Shown: positions 10,295 through 22,020 of the stretch, piece after piece | How positions within the stretch are numbered: the stretch's first letter is position 1 | Layout of the letters: each line of letters starts with the position of its first letter | Assembly (NCBI GenBank): GCA_015680685.1 | Contig: MNCI01026283.1 | Span: forward strand, 18,171-82,170 | DNA: 64,000 nucleotides | Origin: Gnetum montanum | Lineage: Eukaryota; Streptophyta; Gnetopsida; Gnetales; Gnetaceae | Direction: 5' to 3' | Position numbers and translations under genes: made by a program | Notes under the pieces: generated by a model | The model's input: the letters and a program-made list of their open reading frames with translations, nothing else | Told to the model about the DNA's origin: nothing | Databases searched by the model: none

Positions 10295-12348
10295 TGCTTG
10301 TCATTAGAATGGGGGGGTATCCCCCATAACTAATTGGTTGAGCATGGCTAGGATTAATAAATGAAGAATTGGGATCCTTGCATGTTGGAAATGTTGGGAC
10401 TTGATCATACTTACCCCATTGGGATTCACACACTTGATTAGAGTTGACATAGTGGAGGAAGTTATAAGATGTGGTTAATTTATAAGGAGTTGACTCACTA
10501 TGGTACTTGCGACCATAAGCTGGTATGCAAGGATCAACATGTCTCCCCATGTGGCTATATTCATTGGGCCATATGGTTGTTGGAGTATTGGTTGGTGCCC
10601 CAGAGAAAGTAACATGAGGCATTGGGTTCAAAGAGGAAGATGCACCACAGTGTTGGACTTGTGTTGAGTTAGCAGATATAGTGGTTTCTAAACTGTATTA
10701 TCCCTTTCTACAGTCACGTCTAAAGAAGGAACACCTATGATGTTGTAGAGGATTTCCACTGCTATTGATAGTAGAAGCACAAGTAACGTTTGTGGGTTGA
10801 TGCTGTGGTGCAAAACCTTCTAGAACAATTGGTGACAATGTAGAAGGAGGTAAAGGATGAGAATGTTGGAATTGAGGAGAAGTGTAAGGTACCCAAGGTG
10901 GTGGTCCTGTTGGAAAGGATATGGGTTGATGGTATTGAGAAGAATAATAATAATATGATGAGGTAGAGGATGTTGACCTGGTTGGGGAAACAGGATGTTG
11001 AACTTGATAAGCACTTAGGTTTGGATGGTATGAAGGGTGTAACTAGTTGAAGGGTGGCCTCCCCCACGACTGGGATTGTTGCCACTATGATCAAACATAA
11101 TATCTCTGTATGAACTTTGGATGTAACACTCTTTCCCAATGCTCCTATAAATGTAACAAGATTTGGCATTGGCCCTTGGGGTGATTGTATAGGCAAATGT
11201 TGCATTGATACATATGATTGGCAGTTAAGCTCTTATTCTTTTCTACCATTCTCTTCCATTATCTAAGGGTATTTTGTCCTATTTCTTGGTTCTTCATAAC
11301 TCTACCTCCAATAATGTTGGCATATTCTCCACATTTTTTATGCATCCATTCCATCATCTCATTGATCTTTGCCTCAATTTCATCCAATAATTGTAGTATT
11401 GGAAAAGATGGTTCCACCTCCTTGAGATGAGTTGATTTCTTCTCTTTATTATTGTGGGCCCTTGTTGATGTGAGATTTTGGTCCCATTGAGATTTTTTAG
11501 CATTCTTCCATCTAGCCATTTCTCCTTCTTGTTTTGCTACCTGTTTGATAAGCTCTTGGAATTGATGGGTTCGTAGCNGTTTTGCTACCTGTTTGATAAG
11601 CTCTTGGAATTGATGGGTTCATAGCTCATATAGTTGACCTTGGGCATACATCCCTAGGGTCTCCCCTGTTTCATTATAGAGCCCATCTATGATGTGGTAT
11701 ATTAGCCTTTCCTTAGAGAACTCATGGCCTAGGCAATTGTTTAACAATGCATAATATCTATCTAAGCCATGTCCAAGGGTTCATGTTATGCTTGTTTCCA
11801 CTCTTGGATTTGCTTCCTCAAGGTTGATACTCTTACATAGGTTTGATATTTTCATTGAATAGTTCTACCATTGTTGGCCAACATCAAATTGATTTTGGTT
11901 TTAAATACCTATGCCATACTTTTGCGTGGCCAACGAGTGTCATAGAAAAGAGCTTAAGTTTTTGCCATCCATTATCAATGTTGTTCCATGCATAGGCATC
12001 GTAGAAGGCTTGTAAATGTTGTTGCAGATCTAAATCATGGCCTCCTGAAAATTTGGGAAAGTTCTTTAAATCAAGCCTAGGTAGACGGCTTTCCTTGTGA
12101 TGCTTGCAAGATATTCAAACAACCACTTGTATTTGCATTAGGCTTGTATTGGCCAGTAGGGGTTCATCGTGATTAGGTAGGTTATGCATTCGTGAATTGG
12201 AATGATGTTGTCTTCATTTATGTTTATAGGAAACCCCTACATTAGATTGGGTACTCCACACTTCATGTTCATCATCATATAATTCATTGGTTCTCCAATG
12301 AATTACCTTACTAGTTGTTGCATTGTCATAGTCTTGTGAGAGAGACAT
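10295..12348 (-). pseudogene. Family A gag, decayed
   Basis: Begins MSLSQDYDNAT at 12348, 113 bp downstream of the primer-binding site, and ends with SYGGYPP near 10300, matching SHGGYHP at the end of A-R gag. The C-terminal third is Pro/Ser/His-rich (open 10631-10197). The middle, about 11.5-12.1 kb, has stops but aligns with the A-R region holding PLDMALDRYYALLNRF, the gag core. No zinc knuckle was found. An N at 11578 joins two near-identical 45-bp copies inside the gene, so part of the damage is an assembly effect. Confidence 0.65.
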
Positions 12349-12460
12349 TGTTGTAAATTTGTGTGTGACTTGTTATAATTACTTCTTTCTAAAAGATGTA
12401 TCATTAATACTTTGTTACAACGATCTTATATGATGTAACCAATCTAAATAACTAGCACCA

Positions 12461-12478
12461 TCCCCAGCAACGGCACCA
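12461..12478 (-). other. Primer-binding site of A-M
   Basis: Minus strand TGGTGCCGTTGCTGGGGA, one base from the LTR end. Complementary to the plant tRNA-Asp 3' end with two mismatches. Confidence 0.75.
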
Positions 12479-12479
12479 A

Positions 12480-13333
12480 TGATGAGTGGCTAGGTACCCC
12501 TACACTCAACCATACAAATATAAGCATTTCACGCATGATCCAGTCGAACTTCGCAGATGGGCTAGTTGTGGTATCTAGATAGTTACTCATTGATCGCAGT
12601 TTGTTGTCTTCCCACTTGGACTAGTATGTGCTTTTTCACGTATGGTTTAGTCCAGAGTGAGGTGTATGATGTGTTCCTAAACTAATGCTACTCCTGAAGA
12701 CGATGGAAAATAATCTTAGCTAAGCTAGGAGGAAAAGGGGGAGAGAGAGCTATACTAAGAGGAGATAGGGAGAGAGAGTCTAAACTAGCCTAAGTGCAAT
12801 GAGCATCCATTCCTTAATCATCCGTACACATCTTGGAACTTGTGCATGACTACTACTGGGATTACCAAGCATAGATCTTGGGTACGCTGCTGGGTTACCA
12901 AGTAGTCACACTTAAATGCGTATGATTAAGTCGTACTCATTCTATGTTTAAGGAGTTTAGGGTGAATAGATATTAACTACGAAAGCAATAAATAACAATA
13001 ATAATTAAACTAAGTGAATTCTACAATGATGAAATAATCTTGATCTTTATTTCTGGTCATGTGCATGTCCAATTACGTCACACTCAAATAAAGGATGTCG
13101 TACAATTACAATCACCACACTGCAGGCATGCACTGGGAGAGAGAGTTGAGAGGACAAATGATAAAAAGATCCTACTCTAAGCTAATTTCTAACTGACAAA
13201 AAGACTGCATTCTCGTGTACCTTCATGTGTATTTATAGGCTCACACAGGAACCATGATATCACATATCGAATATCGTTGTTGGATGCTATATCACGTACT
13301 TGATATCGTAACCGAATGAATCACGATTCATCA
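12480..13333 (-). repeat. A-M 5' LTR
   Basis: 854 bp from TGATGAGTGG to GATTCATCA. The minus strand has TATAAATA at 13230-13237. GATATC/GATATCG motifs lie at 13256-13310, just upstream of the TATA box. This is the best-preserved reference copy for family A LTRs in the window. Confidence 0.8.
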
Positions 13334-13845
13334 GATATGGAGGGAAACATTGTGTTACCACCTAATCAATTAGTTCCTGCAATGCTACTCTAAAATCTTA
13401 TGGGGTAAGGCATCCATGGGCTCAATGTTGAATATGTTGTGTAGGATCGCAACTATTGGGACTACCATTTCATTGAAGAACAATGTAAGAAAGATCAACA
13501 ACAGTAGATGTGCTATGAAGCATCGAAGGAAAAATGGTTCAATAACCCCTTCTTTGTGCTAGGCCAAAACAATGGAGAGGATTCCTCTTCTAGAGGTTCT
13601 CAATTCACTGATTCTCTTTCCCTTGGCTTTGACAAGGGGGGGCCTAAACTAGAACTTGTAGTCTAGTGTAAACAATCTTGGTTCGAGTAAGAACGAGTCC
13701 CATAACCATGAGGGCTCCCAAGGTGTGAGTCAATGCAAGAACATGGATAGACATGATGATTGTGGTTGTGACTAAAGAAGAGGGGGTATCAGGCACCATG
13801 TTGGTGCTAGCTCTCCTTCCTCTTCTTCACCTTTGACATCCTCTT
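13334..13845. other. No recognised gene
   Basis: Unassigned sequence between two family A LTRs of opposite orientation. It contains a G-run (about 13640) and a few short open frames but no motif I recognise. Confidence 0.35.
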
Positions 13846-15060
13846 TGATGAAGTATCTTTGGTTGGATGCATCAACGGGATACTGTCAACATGACCCCAT
13901 AGACAAGATCCCATTGACGTAGGGTTTTCCACATTGACATATACCCATTGACATGGCACCTTAGTAGGTCTATAAATACAACATCCTAGTCATGTTAATG
14001 GAGGTTAGAATTTTAGTTGCTAGTAGAATTCTTATAGTTTGTTTCTATAAGAGATACAATAATTTTGTGATTGGCTATAGCAAGAGTCAAGGAGTGTATG
14101 GATATTTATTTGAGCACTATTATACATGAGTGCCTTAGTGTGTGTGACAATAAAGAAAAGCTTTTTAATAAACTTTGCAGCACATGGACTAGCTTAATGA
14201 TTTATTTATGAAATATTATTTTCATTAATTAAGTGATTAATTAAGCTAGAATGATTAAGAATTTAAGTAATTAATTAAGCTTAATAGACTAGCACACATA
14301 AGTATGACCACTTTGAGCATACGTATAACACTTGATAATCCTAGTAGCACTTAAGACTTGGTCTCCCAGTAGTCTTTTATGTGTTCAATATGTGTATAGA
14401 AAGTGAGACTGGATGCTTATGTTAGGATAGTTAGTTATTAATTAGTAATTAAATTAGTTGAATTAGTTAATCAATTTATTCTCAATCTATTACCAACCTT
14501 AGGTAAACAAAGTATAAAATGATAAAAATCCTGTACCTTAATTGCACTTAACCATACAATTGAGCTTCACAAGTGTAGTTGGAAAGACAATAATCATTCC
14601 ATGATTAGATTCATCTTCTAAATTGAATCCTATGTACTAGAACACTAGAAATTCATGAAAGTTGATCAGATTGTGTGTAAACTCCTTAATGATTTGTGTG
14701 GTTGGGCATAGGGGTATCTCACCACTCATCATTGGTGTTGTTGCCAAGGATTTTTAGCTAGTATCGTGTGCTATCAATTTAGAATTAGTGAAAATTACTA
14801 AACATCATTGAAAAAAACCTGACAAAGTTAAATCATAATAATTAATCAAAACTATACTACAAGAATACTAAGAAATTGTTTCTAACAAAAATGTCCTATT
14901 CTTCTCACAGGAAAGATGATTCTAAGTCATTAGTACCACAAAGATGCAGAGCAGTATACACATCCTAATGAGTTTATACCCAATTTCACTTATGTCCTCC
15001 ATCAGGATAAACAAATGCAGTGGTGAGACATGAAGGGGAACTATGACATCCCATCCCTAG
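13846..15060 (+). mobile_element. Family A 5' end: LTR, primer-binding site, start of gag
   Basis: An LTR of about 886 bp (TGATGAAG at 13846 to CACTCATCA at 14731) has a TATAAATA box at 13971-13978. It is followed by the primer-binding site TGGTGTTGTTGCCAAGGA (14733-14750) and a gag-like start MSYSSHRKDDS at 14891. It is a more divergent family A copy in the plus direction. Family resemblance fades after about 15060 and no 3' LTR is found, so it is a fragment. The left boundary rests on the TGATGA motif and the TATA spacing and is less certain than the right one. Confidence 0.65.
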
Positions 15061-16038
15061 ATGTCATGGTAAACGTCAAATATATGATACATTAGACATT
15101 ATGTGTAAGGAAAAAATATACCAAATGTTAAATGTATGTGATTTTTGATATTATGTATAGAGACAATAATAGGAAAAATGTAGAAAGAGCAAGAAAAGAA
15201 TGCTTTATTGATATGAAATAGCATATCTAGATCATGCTTTGAGAGTGTTCCTTAGGGTTTTCTTCCTTTAGCATTTATCCCTTAGAGGCAATCCAGCACT
15301 GCCACCATGGTTAGGCCTATAACCTAACCAAAAGAAATGGCCAATCCACTTCCTATCTTGCTTTACCTAGCTCCCGTGAATTTCTTGTATTGGCTCTACC
15401 ACTCCATGCTACCATGACCTCTAACCTCGAGTATAAATGCCTTAGGTCAAACCCCCAATAGTCACCTTGAGAGACATGTTCATTATTACAACATGCCCTT
15501 TCAAGTCTCAATTACAACTACCCTTTTTGATCTTTGTTAAGACAACAATAACACTTATTATGAAAAGGCATCATCTTCATTAGGTAGTAACATCATTTGG
15601 AAATGGTGATGTGATAGTATACCTCCCTTATGTTTCATTTGTCCTTGAATGAGTCCATGTTCATTATTTCTTTCTAGCTCCAATGCTTTTGGTATGATCT
15701 TGTGCTTTAATAATTTGATTTCTCCTTTGAACTTGAAGTTGTTTCTTGCTTATTCTACAAGAAAAAAAAAATATATGTGAGAAGAATATATGAAAAATTA
15801 AATATTACTTTCTTAATACTTACTTCATTTTCTAAGGTAATGATAAAACATGAATTAAAGATTTATCAACCACTAATCACTGGTCCTAACTAGGATCACA
15901 CAAAGTGCCACTTGGATATGGTTACCTAAGCAAAGGCATGGAAAATTCTTTATTCCCAATTTTTAGTGTCTTAGATATCCTATTAATCTAATTGAAATAT
16001 AAATTAAATAATGAATAAAATAATAAGATCATCACTTC
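15061..16038. other. No recognised gene
   Basis: AT-rich sequence without a supported coding frame. It may include the 3' flank of the decayed exonuclease gene to its right. A poly-A run at about 15760 is on the plus strand, so it is not the tail of that minus-strand gene. Confidence 0.4.
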
Positions 16039-17222
16039 TTAATCTTGATCAACCTTATGAACTGATGGAAGTAATTGTAATTCTGTCATAAGTGGTATGT
16101 GATTGGATGATCTTGTTTGGGATAGCAAGGCTTGATCTTGATTCTTATCAACTTCATTTTTAGAAATTAACTCTAGTAACTTGGTAACTTGAAAGAATAT
16201 GACATTGTACCAAATATAATCCAAAGTCTCAATGAAGAATATTGTTGATCCATCCTCATTAATCATTGTAGAGTAATTTGTAAATTGGTATTCTTGATGA
16301 ATATTATCCATCAACATTATCTACTCCTAAATTTTAGAATTTGATTTATCTATTCAAGATTAAAAATAAGCAGAATATGCACTGGCCAATGGAATTGCAT
16401 GTTGAATTGATGGAAACATCTTTTTTAAATCAGGTTCATCTTCCAAAGATTCCTTTACATAACCATATTTTAAGAATTGATAAACACTACTTCCAACTTT
16501 TGCATTGAAATCTCCATAAAGAATAAATGGAACTAGATTGGTATAACTTAGGAATAGCTTATTCTTTAAACTTTATTTTATTTGCTTAATCAAATATGCT
16601 CCTTGACATAGTCTATTAGTTGAACATGTTGATTTGGCAATTAAATATGTGTTGACCATGCATACACATCTTCATGATAACTAAATTTTTAGAATTAATG
16701 CCAAGGCTATGTGAATTTTCTGAAATCTTGACTCTTCTTTCCTATCCATCGCTTGAAGTTCTAGAATTTCAAAAATCATATTTTCTAAAATCCATTCAAA
16801 TCTTTGTACCAACTCATTGTACCAATTCAAACTTGGCTTCTTTATAAAAGATTGCACAACCATCTATGTGATTTCTACAATAGGCTAATCTATATGGCTC
16901 AAAAGAAGAACTTACATAAGAACCTTTTTGCTTATAAATACCTCTGTATCCCATCTTTTCCAAGTATAGTTATAATTAGTATAGAAATTCCCATGGAAAT
17001 ACTTCCTATGGGCATAAGGCATCAATATCCAAATCTTCTAACTCTACTAAGATGCATGGATATTGATATTTATGTCAATCCAAAGCCCATGGTGGACATA
17101 CCAAATGTTATTTCTCACTTGCTAGGGATCTTGCAAGCACGTTTTATGTTGCAACTTTCATTCTCATTCTTGGATTCTCTTTTGAATCATTTCTCTTCAT
17201 GAGTATCATACTCGTCAAAATG
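16039..17222 (-). pseudogene. CCR4/nocturnin-like exonuclease (EEP family), intronless and decayed
   Basis: The minus strand carries the EEP nuclease blocks in order: MKVAT-NVLARSLAS at 17161, a degenerate LC-EVF block, DGCAIFYKEAKFELVQ (numbers approximate because of frame breaks), an RF-K-IALALIL block, VPFILYGDFNAKVGSSVYQF near 16530, PLASAYSAYF, then YTNYS-like FTNYS and LDYIWYN, and SNHIPLMTEL before the stop at 16039. Live enzymes have GDFN and SDH; here SDH is SNH, so a catalytic Asp is lost. At least five stops or shifts break it. The blocks run without introns for 1.2 kb, whereas I recall plant CCR4-like genes having introns, so a retrocopy is likely. The exact subfamily is not resolved. 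Confidence 0.7.
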
Positions 17223-18781
17223 AGATTTTGAGTCTCCATGTTATTTTTCCCTATGTTTTGATTGTAGGATGGATTAATATATCTTTTTTTTATGCTTAAA
17301 GATTTTCTTATTTCTTAAACTAATTCTTCAACTAATACATCAACTAATCATTAACTAATACATCGACTATTAATCAACTACATCAACTAAATAACTACAT
17401 TATCTAATTTTAGTAATATTTAATGATATCATATAATTTTAGTAATATGTAACTATATTATCTAATTCTTAACAGCCTTTCTACCTCCCTTAAGTACACT
17501 AACTTCAACAATGTACTTAATGACATGCCATAGTGATCTTAAGACTATCTATAAGGGTTATGCACTAACTCTTAAAGCCNTTGTAATTAATAACATGCCA
17601 TAGTGATCTTAAGACTATCTATAAGGGTTATGCACTAACTCTTAAAGCCCAAAAGGTTGAATTTATGATATCATCAAATTATTGGATGCTTGTATGATAA
17701 AGCTAACCTTACCATTGAGTTTACAAGGGTGAAAAATGTTGGAAATTACTATTCATATGTTGAAAATGAACATCATATGCTTGACTCATATCAAAATTAA
17801 ACTTTTGACAATCTCAAGGACTATATTGAGCAAGGAGTAAAAACTAATTTTTGGGTTTCCCTAGGATGGATTTAACTCCACCATTGGGTCTAGAAGGTTG
17901 ATATCTATAGGAAACAACTCTTCATTCTTCAAAAAAAGCTTCCAAAATCAAAAGTTATGGCTTCTAGAGTTTAAGACCTTTGGCGCGAAAAATAAGACTT
18001 TCTAAGATGTCACCCATTCTAGTTCTACTCCAAAACATGCACTTAATGACAAAGCTTTTATCCCCATTGTTAACAAGGTGTCAATTTTAAAATTTCAAAA
18101 ATATCTTTGTGTGTTTTAAATTTAAATTGATGATTAATGATGAAAATTTTTAAATTTTTCTATTAGCAAATAGACATTTCAAAATTCCTGTCAATTGTTA
18201 GGAAATTTTGAATTTTCGGTCTACTAATGAAGAATTTTTCCATTGTGTAGGATAACAACTATAATGGCCATAGTGATGCATTGGTGACGGAGTCTGAGGA
18301 GGTTGCTAACGATGTCGATAGAGTTTGCAAAGGCTAGGTTATGTCATCATGTTTCCAACGTCCATAGTGGCATTGCTCATTGGCTACAATGGGAACAGGT
18401 TGTTTATTTGTTTAGCCTTTTTTAGGGCTTGCATGGCCTATTTTAGGGTCCTTGCAACCCTCCTCTAGGCCTACATGGATCATCTTAAGGTCAATGTGAC
18501 CCTTTTTAGGATCAACGCAGTCCATCATTGGGCTTGCATGGCCCATGAAGGGCTTGCATAGCTTCTACACATAGTTAAACAATGATGCATGGTGCATTTG
18601 AAGAAGGTGATGATTGATAGTGTTTGGAAAGGCAATGATTGGCGATGCGGGAGGTGATATTTGGCAACATGGGAGGTGGTGTTCAGTGGCTCTAAAGGAA
18701 ATTTTTAGTGGCACAGGAGGCAGTGATTCACAACATTGGCAGACAAGAGGTGGTCTAAAAGGCAATGGAGGATGCACATAG
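17223..18781. other. No recognised gene; N-linked duplication
   Basis: No supported coding region. A stretch of about 58 bp before the N at 17580 is repeated after it (to about 17650), another assembly-type join. From 18420 to 18780 the sequence is made of loose repeats of GGCTTGCATGGCC and GGAGGTGGTG type with no clear period. Confidence 0.45.
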
Positions 18782-19106
18782 TGTGGCAACAAAAAACGTC
18801 AACGACTGAAACATCAAGGTCAACAAGTGCACAGCCTAACCCCAAATCTATGTGAGGGCTTGTTGGAGGTAGAGACGGGGTGCCCTAAATGGTCTTGTCA
18901 ATCAAAAGAGACTAATGGGACTAATCAAACGAGACGGGATGATTGGGACTATGCTCTTTGTAGGTTCTAGCTTCATGGGGATACTTAGAAAAAATTGCAA
19001 AACTAGCCTTTGTGTTGACTATGCTCTTAATTGGGATTGAGGATAGTCTCAACACTTAGTCAAATTTGTAGTTGAGACATTGTAGTCCAAATTTGATGAT
19101 TTTTTA
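18782..19106 (-). repeat. B0 3' LTR with a large internal deletion
   Basis: Only the two ends of a family B LTR remain. The right part (ATCAAATTTGGACTAC on the minus strand) matches LTR starts at 22021 and 36815. The left part matches LTR ends such as 40930-40998, including GAGGTAGAGACGGGG. The 325 bp compare with 1.6-1.9 kb in B1 and B2. Confidence 0.65.
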
Positions 19107-19125
19107 TTGGCCCCTCTTTGTTGAC
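19107..19125 (-). other. Polypurine tract of B0
   Basis: Minus strand ACAAAGAGGGGCCAA directly before the LTR start. The equivalent place before the B2 3' LTR reads ACAAAGAGGAGCCAT (47014-47028) and before the B1 3' LTR ACAAAGATAGGCCAA. Confidence 0.6.
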
Positions 19126-19964
19126 ATGTAAATGGGTGGCCCGAGAGACATTGACAAAGAATAGCAAAACACCATAGTAGGCTTGGCACTAACATCTCTC
19201 TTTAGTGTGGGATTAGATGTTGCTACACCGTGCTCAAGAGTGCTGTGGATATTGGTATGCTAGATGGTAGGTGGAAAGTAAGAGAAGGCATAGGCAATGT
19301 GCTAGGGATAAAATGGAGAATATAGGATGCAATCGGGGATATTATGATGCAAGGGCCTCATAGCTAATGGTGACCATGGCACTAGAGTGGTTTGCCCTTG
19401 AAGTGTTGACCTCTCATTGGGGTGCTTATGAGAGAGTCCGTGTGGATTCAAGGCTAGACCAGTTGTAAAATTATAGCACTTATAGATTATTTGGGGATGT
19501 GCTCTGTCCCTTTTTCCTTTCTTTTTGAATACTTACTATGGAGTGAGATGCTTGCTGTCAAGTGAATTGCATATTACTAGATGGGCTTCACTTTGTTATT
19601 GATGAAACAACATGATGTCTATATGACATGTGTTTCTTCCCTAGGATGACTTATGTTACATTTGCTTGGGATTTGATTGACAAAGGCTTTCCATAGGAGG
19701 ACTTNTAGAACCCTCTTCGCATGTCTCATCAAACACCAATATTCCCAAGGCAAATATAATAGAAGTCCTCCTATGGAAAGCCTTTGTCAATCAAATCCCA
19801 AGCAAATGTAACATAAGTCATCCTAGGGAAGAAACACATGTCATATAGACATCATGTTGTTTCATCAATAACAAAGTGAAGCCCATCTAGTAATATGCAA
19901 TTCACTTGACAGCAAGCATCTCACTCCATAGTAAGTATTCAAAAAGAAAGGAAAAAGGNTAAAA
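19126..19964 (-). other. B0 3' non-coding region with an inverted contig
   Basis: Matches, on the opposite strand, the stretches before the 3' LTRs of B1 (about 35930-36800) and B2 (about 46100-47010). The piece between the Ns at 19705 and 19959 is an exact-length inverted copy of 19509-19704 plus a 57-bp extension, and it lies in the wrong direction for B0. Confidence 0.6.
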
Positions 19965-20130
19965 ACTAGTAAAATGGAAAGGGGTCAAGATGTTGTGAGT
20001 TCTCCAAAGGATGCATTGATAACAAGTGCTCAAAAGCTAGTAAAATGGTGGGGGGACTAGATGCTACAAGTGCTCCAAGGGCTACACTAGTGATAAGTGC
20101 TCCATTCTAAAGTTGTAGCATGCCCACCTA
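19965..20130 (-). repeat. B0 array 3 (CTAGTAAAATG repeats)
   Basis: Units with AGCTAGTAAAATGG and AAGTGCTCC recur about every 70 bp. They are the opposite-strand version of B1 35560-35880. Confidence 0.6.
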
Positions 20131-20219
20131 CATGGTGTAGAAGGGGGACAAGGTTTATTATCACTTTCTCGCTTGCAAGAGGAATGAAGAAATTATTAGT
20201 GGCTAACCATGAACCTAGT

Positions 20220-20570
20220 TTAAGGTCTTGGCAGACCATGCTATGCTAGTTTATTGTCCTACTAGATGTGTTATGTCAGTTTAATGTTGTGACCCAAGGA
20301 CAAGTGCTATGCTAGTTTAGCATTATAGTGGACAAATGCTATGCTAGTTTAGCATCATAGTGGATGAGCTACTGTGCCAGTTTAGCATCATAGTGGATGA
20401 GCTGCTATGCTAGTTTCATGTCATACTGGACAAGTGCTATGCCAGTTTAGCATCATAGTGGATAAGTGCTATGCTATTTTACCATCATAGAAGATGACTG
20501 TTGTGCTAGTTTAGCATCATAGTGGATGAGTGTTGTGCTAGTTTAGTGTCATAGTGAATGAGTGTTTCCC
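20220..20570 (-). repeat. B0 array 2 (TTAAACTAGCA with ATGAT context)
   Basis: About ten units of roughly 30-35 bp, each with TGCTAGTTTAGCATCATAG on the plus strand (complement CTATGATGCTAAACTAGCA). Same type as B1 34915-35300 and B2 45660-45800. Confidence 0.75.
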
Positions 20571-20689
20571 TTGCTTTAGTGATGTGCAATGCTGCATGCT
20601 AAATGTAGTATAACTTCAAGTATGGCATATGATGATTTTATTGCATTTGCTATGAGATTGCGAGTTTGGGTCATTGCGAGCCATAGCAA

Positions 20690-21030
20690 GTTTATTATTA
20701 GTTTGAAGCCTTGACAGGCCCCATGCTAGTTTAAGGACATAGTAGGTTGATGCTAATTTTTGGCCATTTTAGCCCACAATGATAGTTTAAGGCCATTCCA
20801 AGCCCTTACATTGCTATTTTAAGGCCATAGTGGGTTGTTGGGTTGTAGAATTAAAGGTGATAGTTTTAGGCCTTTCTGGGTCATGATGATCGAAATCAAG
20901 GGCAATAGTTTAAGGCCATTTTGGGCTATTGCAATTGCTAGTTTAAGGCCATCTCGGGCCACGATGTTGCTAGTTTAAGGTCGTTTCGAGTCATAGCATC
21001 ACTAGTTTAAGGCCATAGTAGGCTGAGTAT
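20690..21030 (-). repeat. B0 array 1 (ATGGCCTTAAACTAGCA)
   Basis: About eight imperfect units holding TGCTAGTTTAAGGCCAT on the plus strand. Same type as B1 28105-28292 and B2 45265-45515. Only about 120 bp separate it from array 2, where B1 has 6.6 kb. Confidence 0.75.
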
Positions 21031-21350
21031 TACTATCTCTCTTTTTGTGATTTTGGCTTTTATGATTTTTGTGCACTTTGATGTTTTTCATGTGGTAAAG
21101 TGATAACCATGGAAATGTGAAGCTAACAAATGCATGGATAAGGTAGATGTATAAACTAAGCAATCAAGCCAAATGCAAGTGACATGCTACAGTGAAAATG
21201 TAGTGTAACTGGGAAGTAAAATGCAGTGTGCGCAAAGGTGAATGGAAGGAAAACACCTAGCATGTGTTAGACTAAGGGGATGCCTTAGCTATGTAGTTGC
21301 TTCCAAATCTGGTGTGGGTTAGGAGGTGCATAGGGCCTGGATTACACTAT

Positions 21351-22020
21351 TCAATAGTCTCCTTGACCCTCACTCACCACATTGAAGGGAAATTCTACCC
21401 ATAGGACATCTTCTGGTAGGTCATCAACTTCTTTTATTCTTTTAGGTGGATCTGCCTCACATGTTTTGTTCTTATCCTTTGCTATATATGCATCATCAGG
21501 GAACTCCACCTTTAACCTTTGCTCCATATTGATGTAGTTGATAGCCAAAGGGGTAGCATTATCACCATGGATGATAACCTTTCCAACTTTGTATGGAAGG
21601 TGGATTTCTTGATGGATTGGAGAGGAGATGGCTTGTAATTGGGCCAACCATAGCCTACCCAATATTAGGTTAAATCCAAGCATTTTCTCTATGATGATTC
21701 AGTAGTGGTGGGGAATTACTCCCCTACTATGAAAGCTATGATTAGCATGCCCTTGATAGTGATGCATGATCCATTGAAGGATTTCAGGCACTTGGTTTTT
21801 GTTGCCTAGATTTGGTCTACAAGGCCTAACTAATCAAGGATGATGTATGGTATCATGTTTGTTGTTGCCTCATCATCAACTGCACTCTTTGAATCTTACA
21901 TTGCTCGACACATATGGTGATGAGCATGGGGGCTGTTATGACCTCTCCTCGCTCAAGGTTGACCTTGATTGCCTCATTGTGAAACATTAGGAATGTTGGA
22001 CCCAATTCATATGGGATTGG
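21351..22020 (-). pseudogene. B0 aspartic protease and end of gag
   Basis: Minus-strand frame with VDDEATTNMIPY near 21880 and GFNLILGRLWLAQL from 21677. These are the active-site loop and the C-terminal ILGRPWL block of retroelement pepsin-like proteases. The loop is VDDGATTN in B2, so here the Gly is replaced. The frame also has a stop after ILD. It ends LWVEFPFNVVSEGQGDY near 21351. It would cut Gag-Pol. B1 is inserted immediately upstream at 22021. Confidence 0.7.

Larger units (their letters stand above)
5394..13333 (-). mobile_element. Family A element A-M (gag + ORF2, no pol)
   Basis: Read on the minus strand the order is 5' LTR (13333-12480), primer-binding site, gag (12348 to about 10295), about 1.9 kb without genes, ORF2 (8398 to about 5630), polypurine tract (5454-5443), then only about 50 bp of the 3' LTR. 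No protease, RT, RNase H or integrase motif was found in the 7-kb interior. The plus-strand copy A-R has the same plan, so absence of pol looks ancestral and is unlikely to be a chance deletion. The 3' LTR has been cut by a deletion or recombination at about 5394, next to LINE sequence. Confidence 0.8.

Noticed and set aside
19509-19958. A foldback transposon or a large natural hairpin
   Set aside because: Both sides are bounded by single Ns, the arms are exact in length, and the right arm runs against the host element. An inverted contig is simpler.
20220-21030. Repeat arrays that at first look like CRISPR (short repeats with spacers)
   Set aside because: Units are imperfect, spacers resemble each other, repeats lack fixed length, and the context is a plant retrotransposon. 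No cas-like gene is present.
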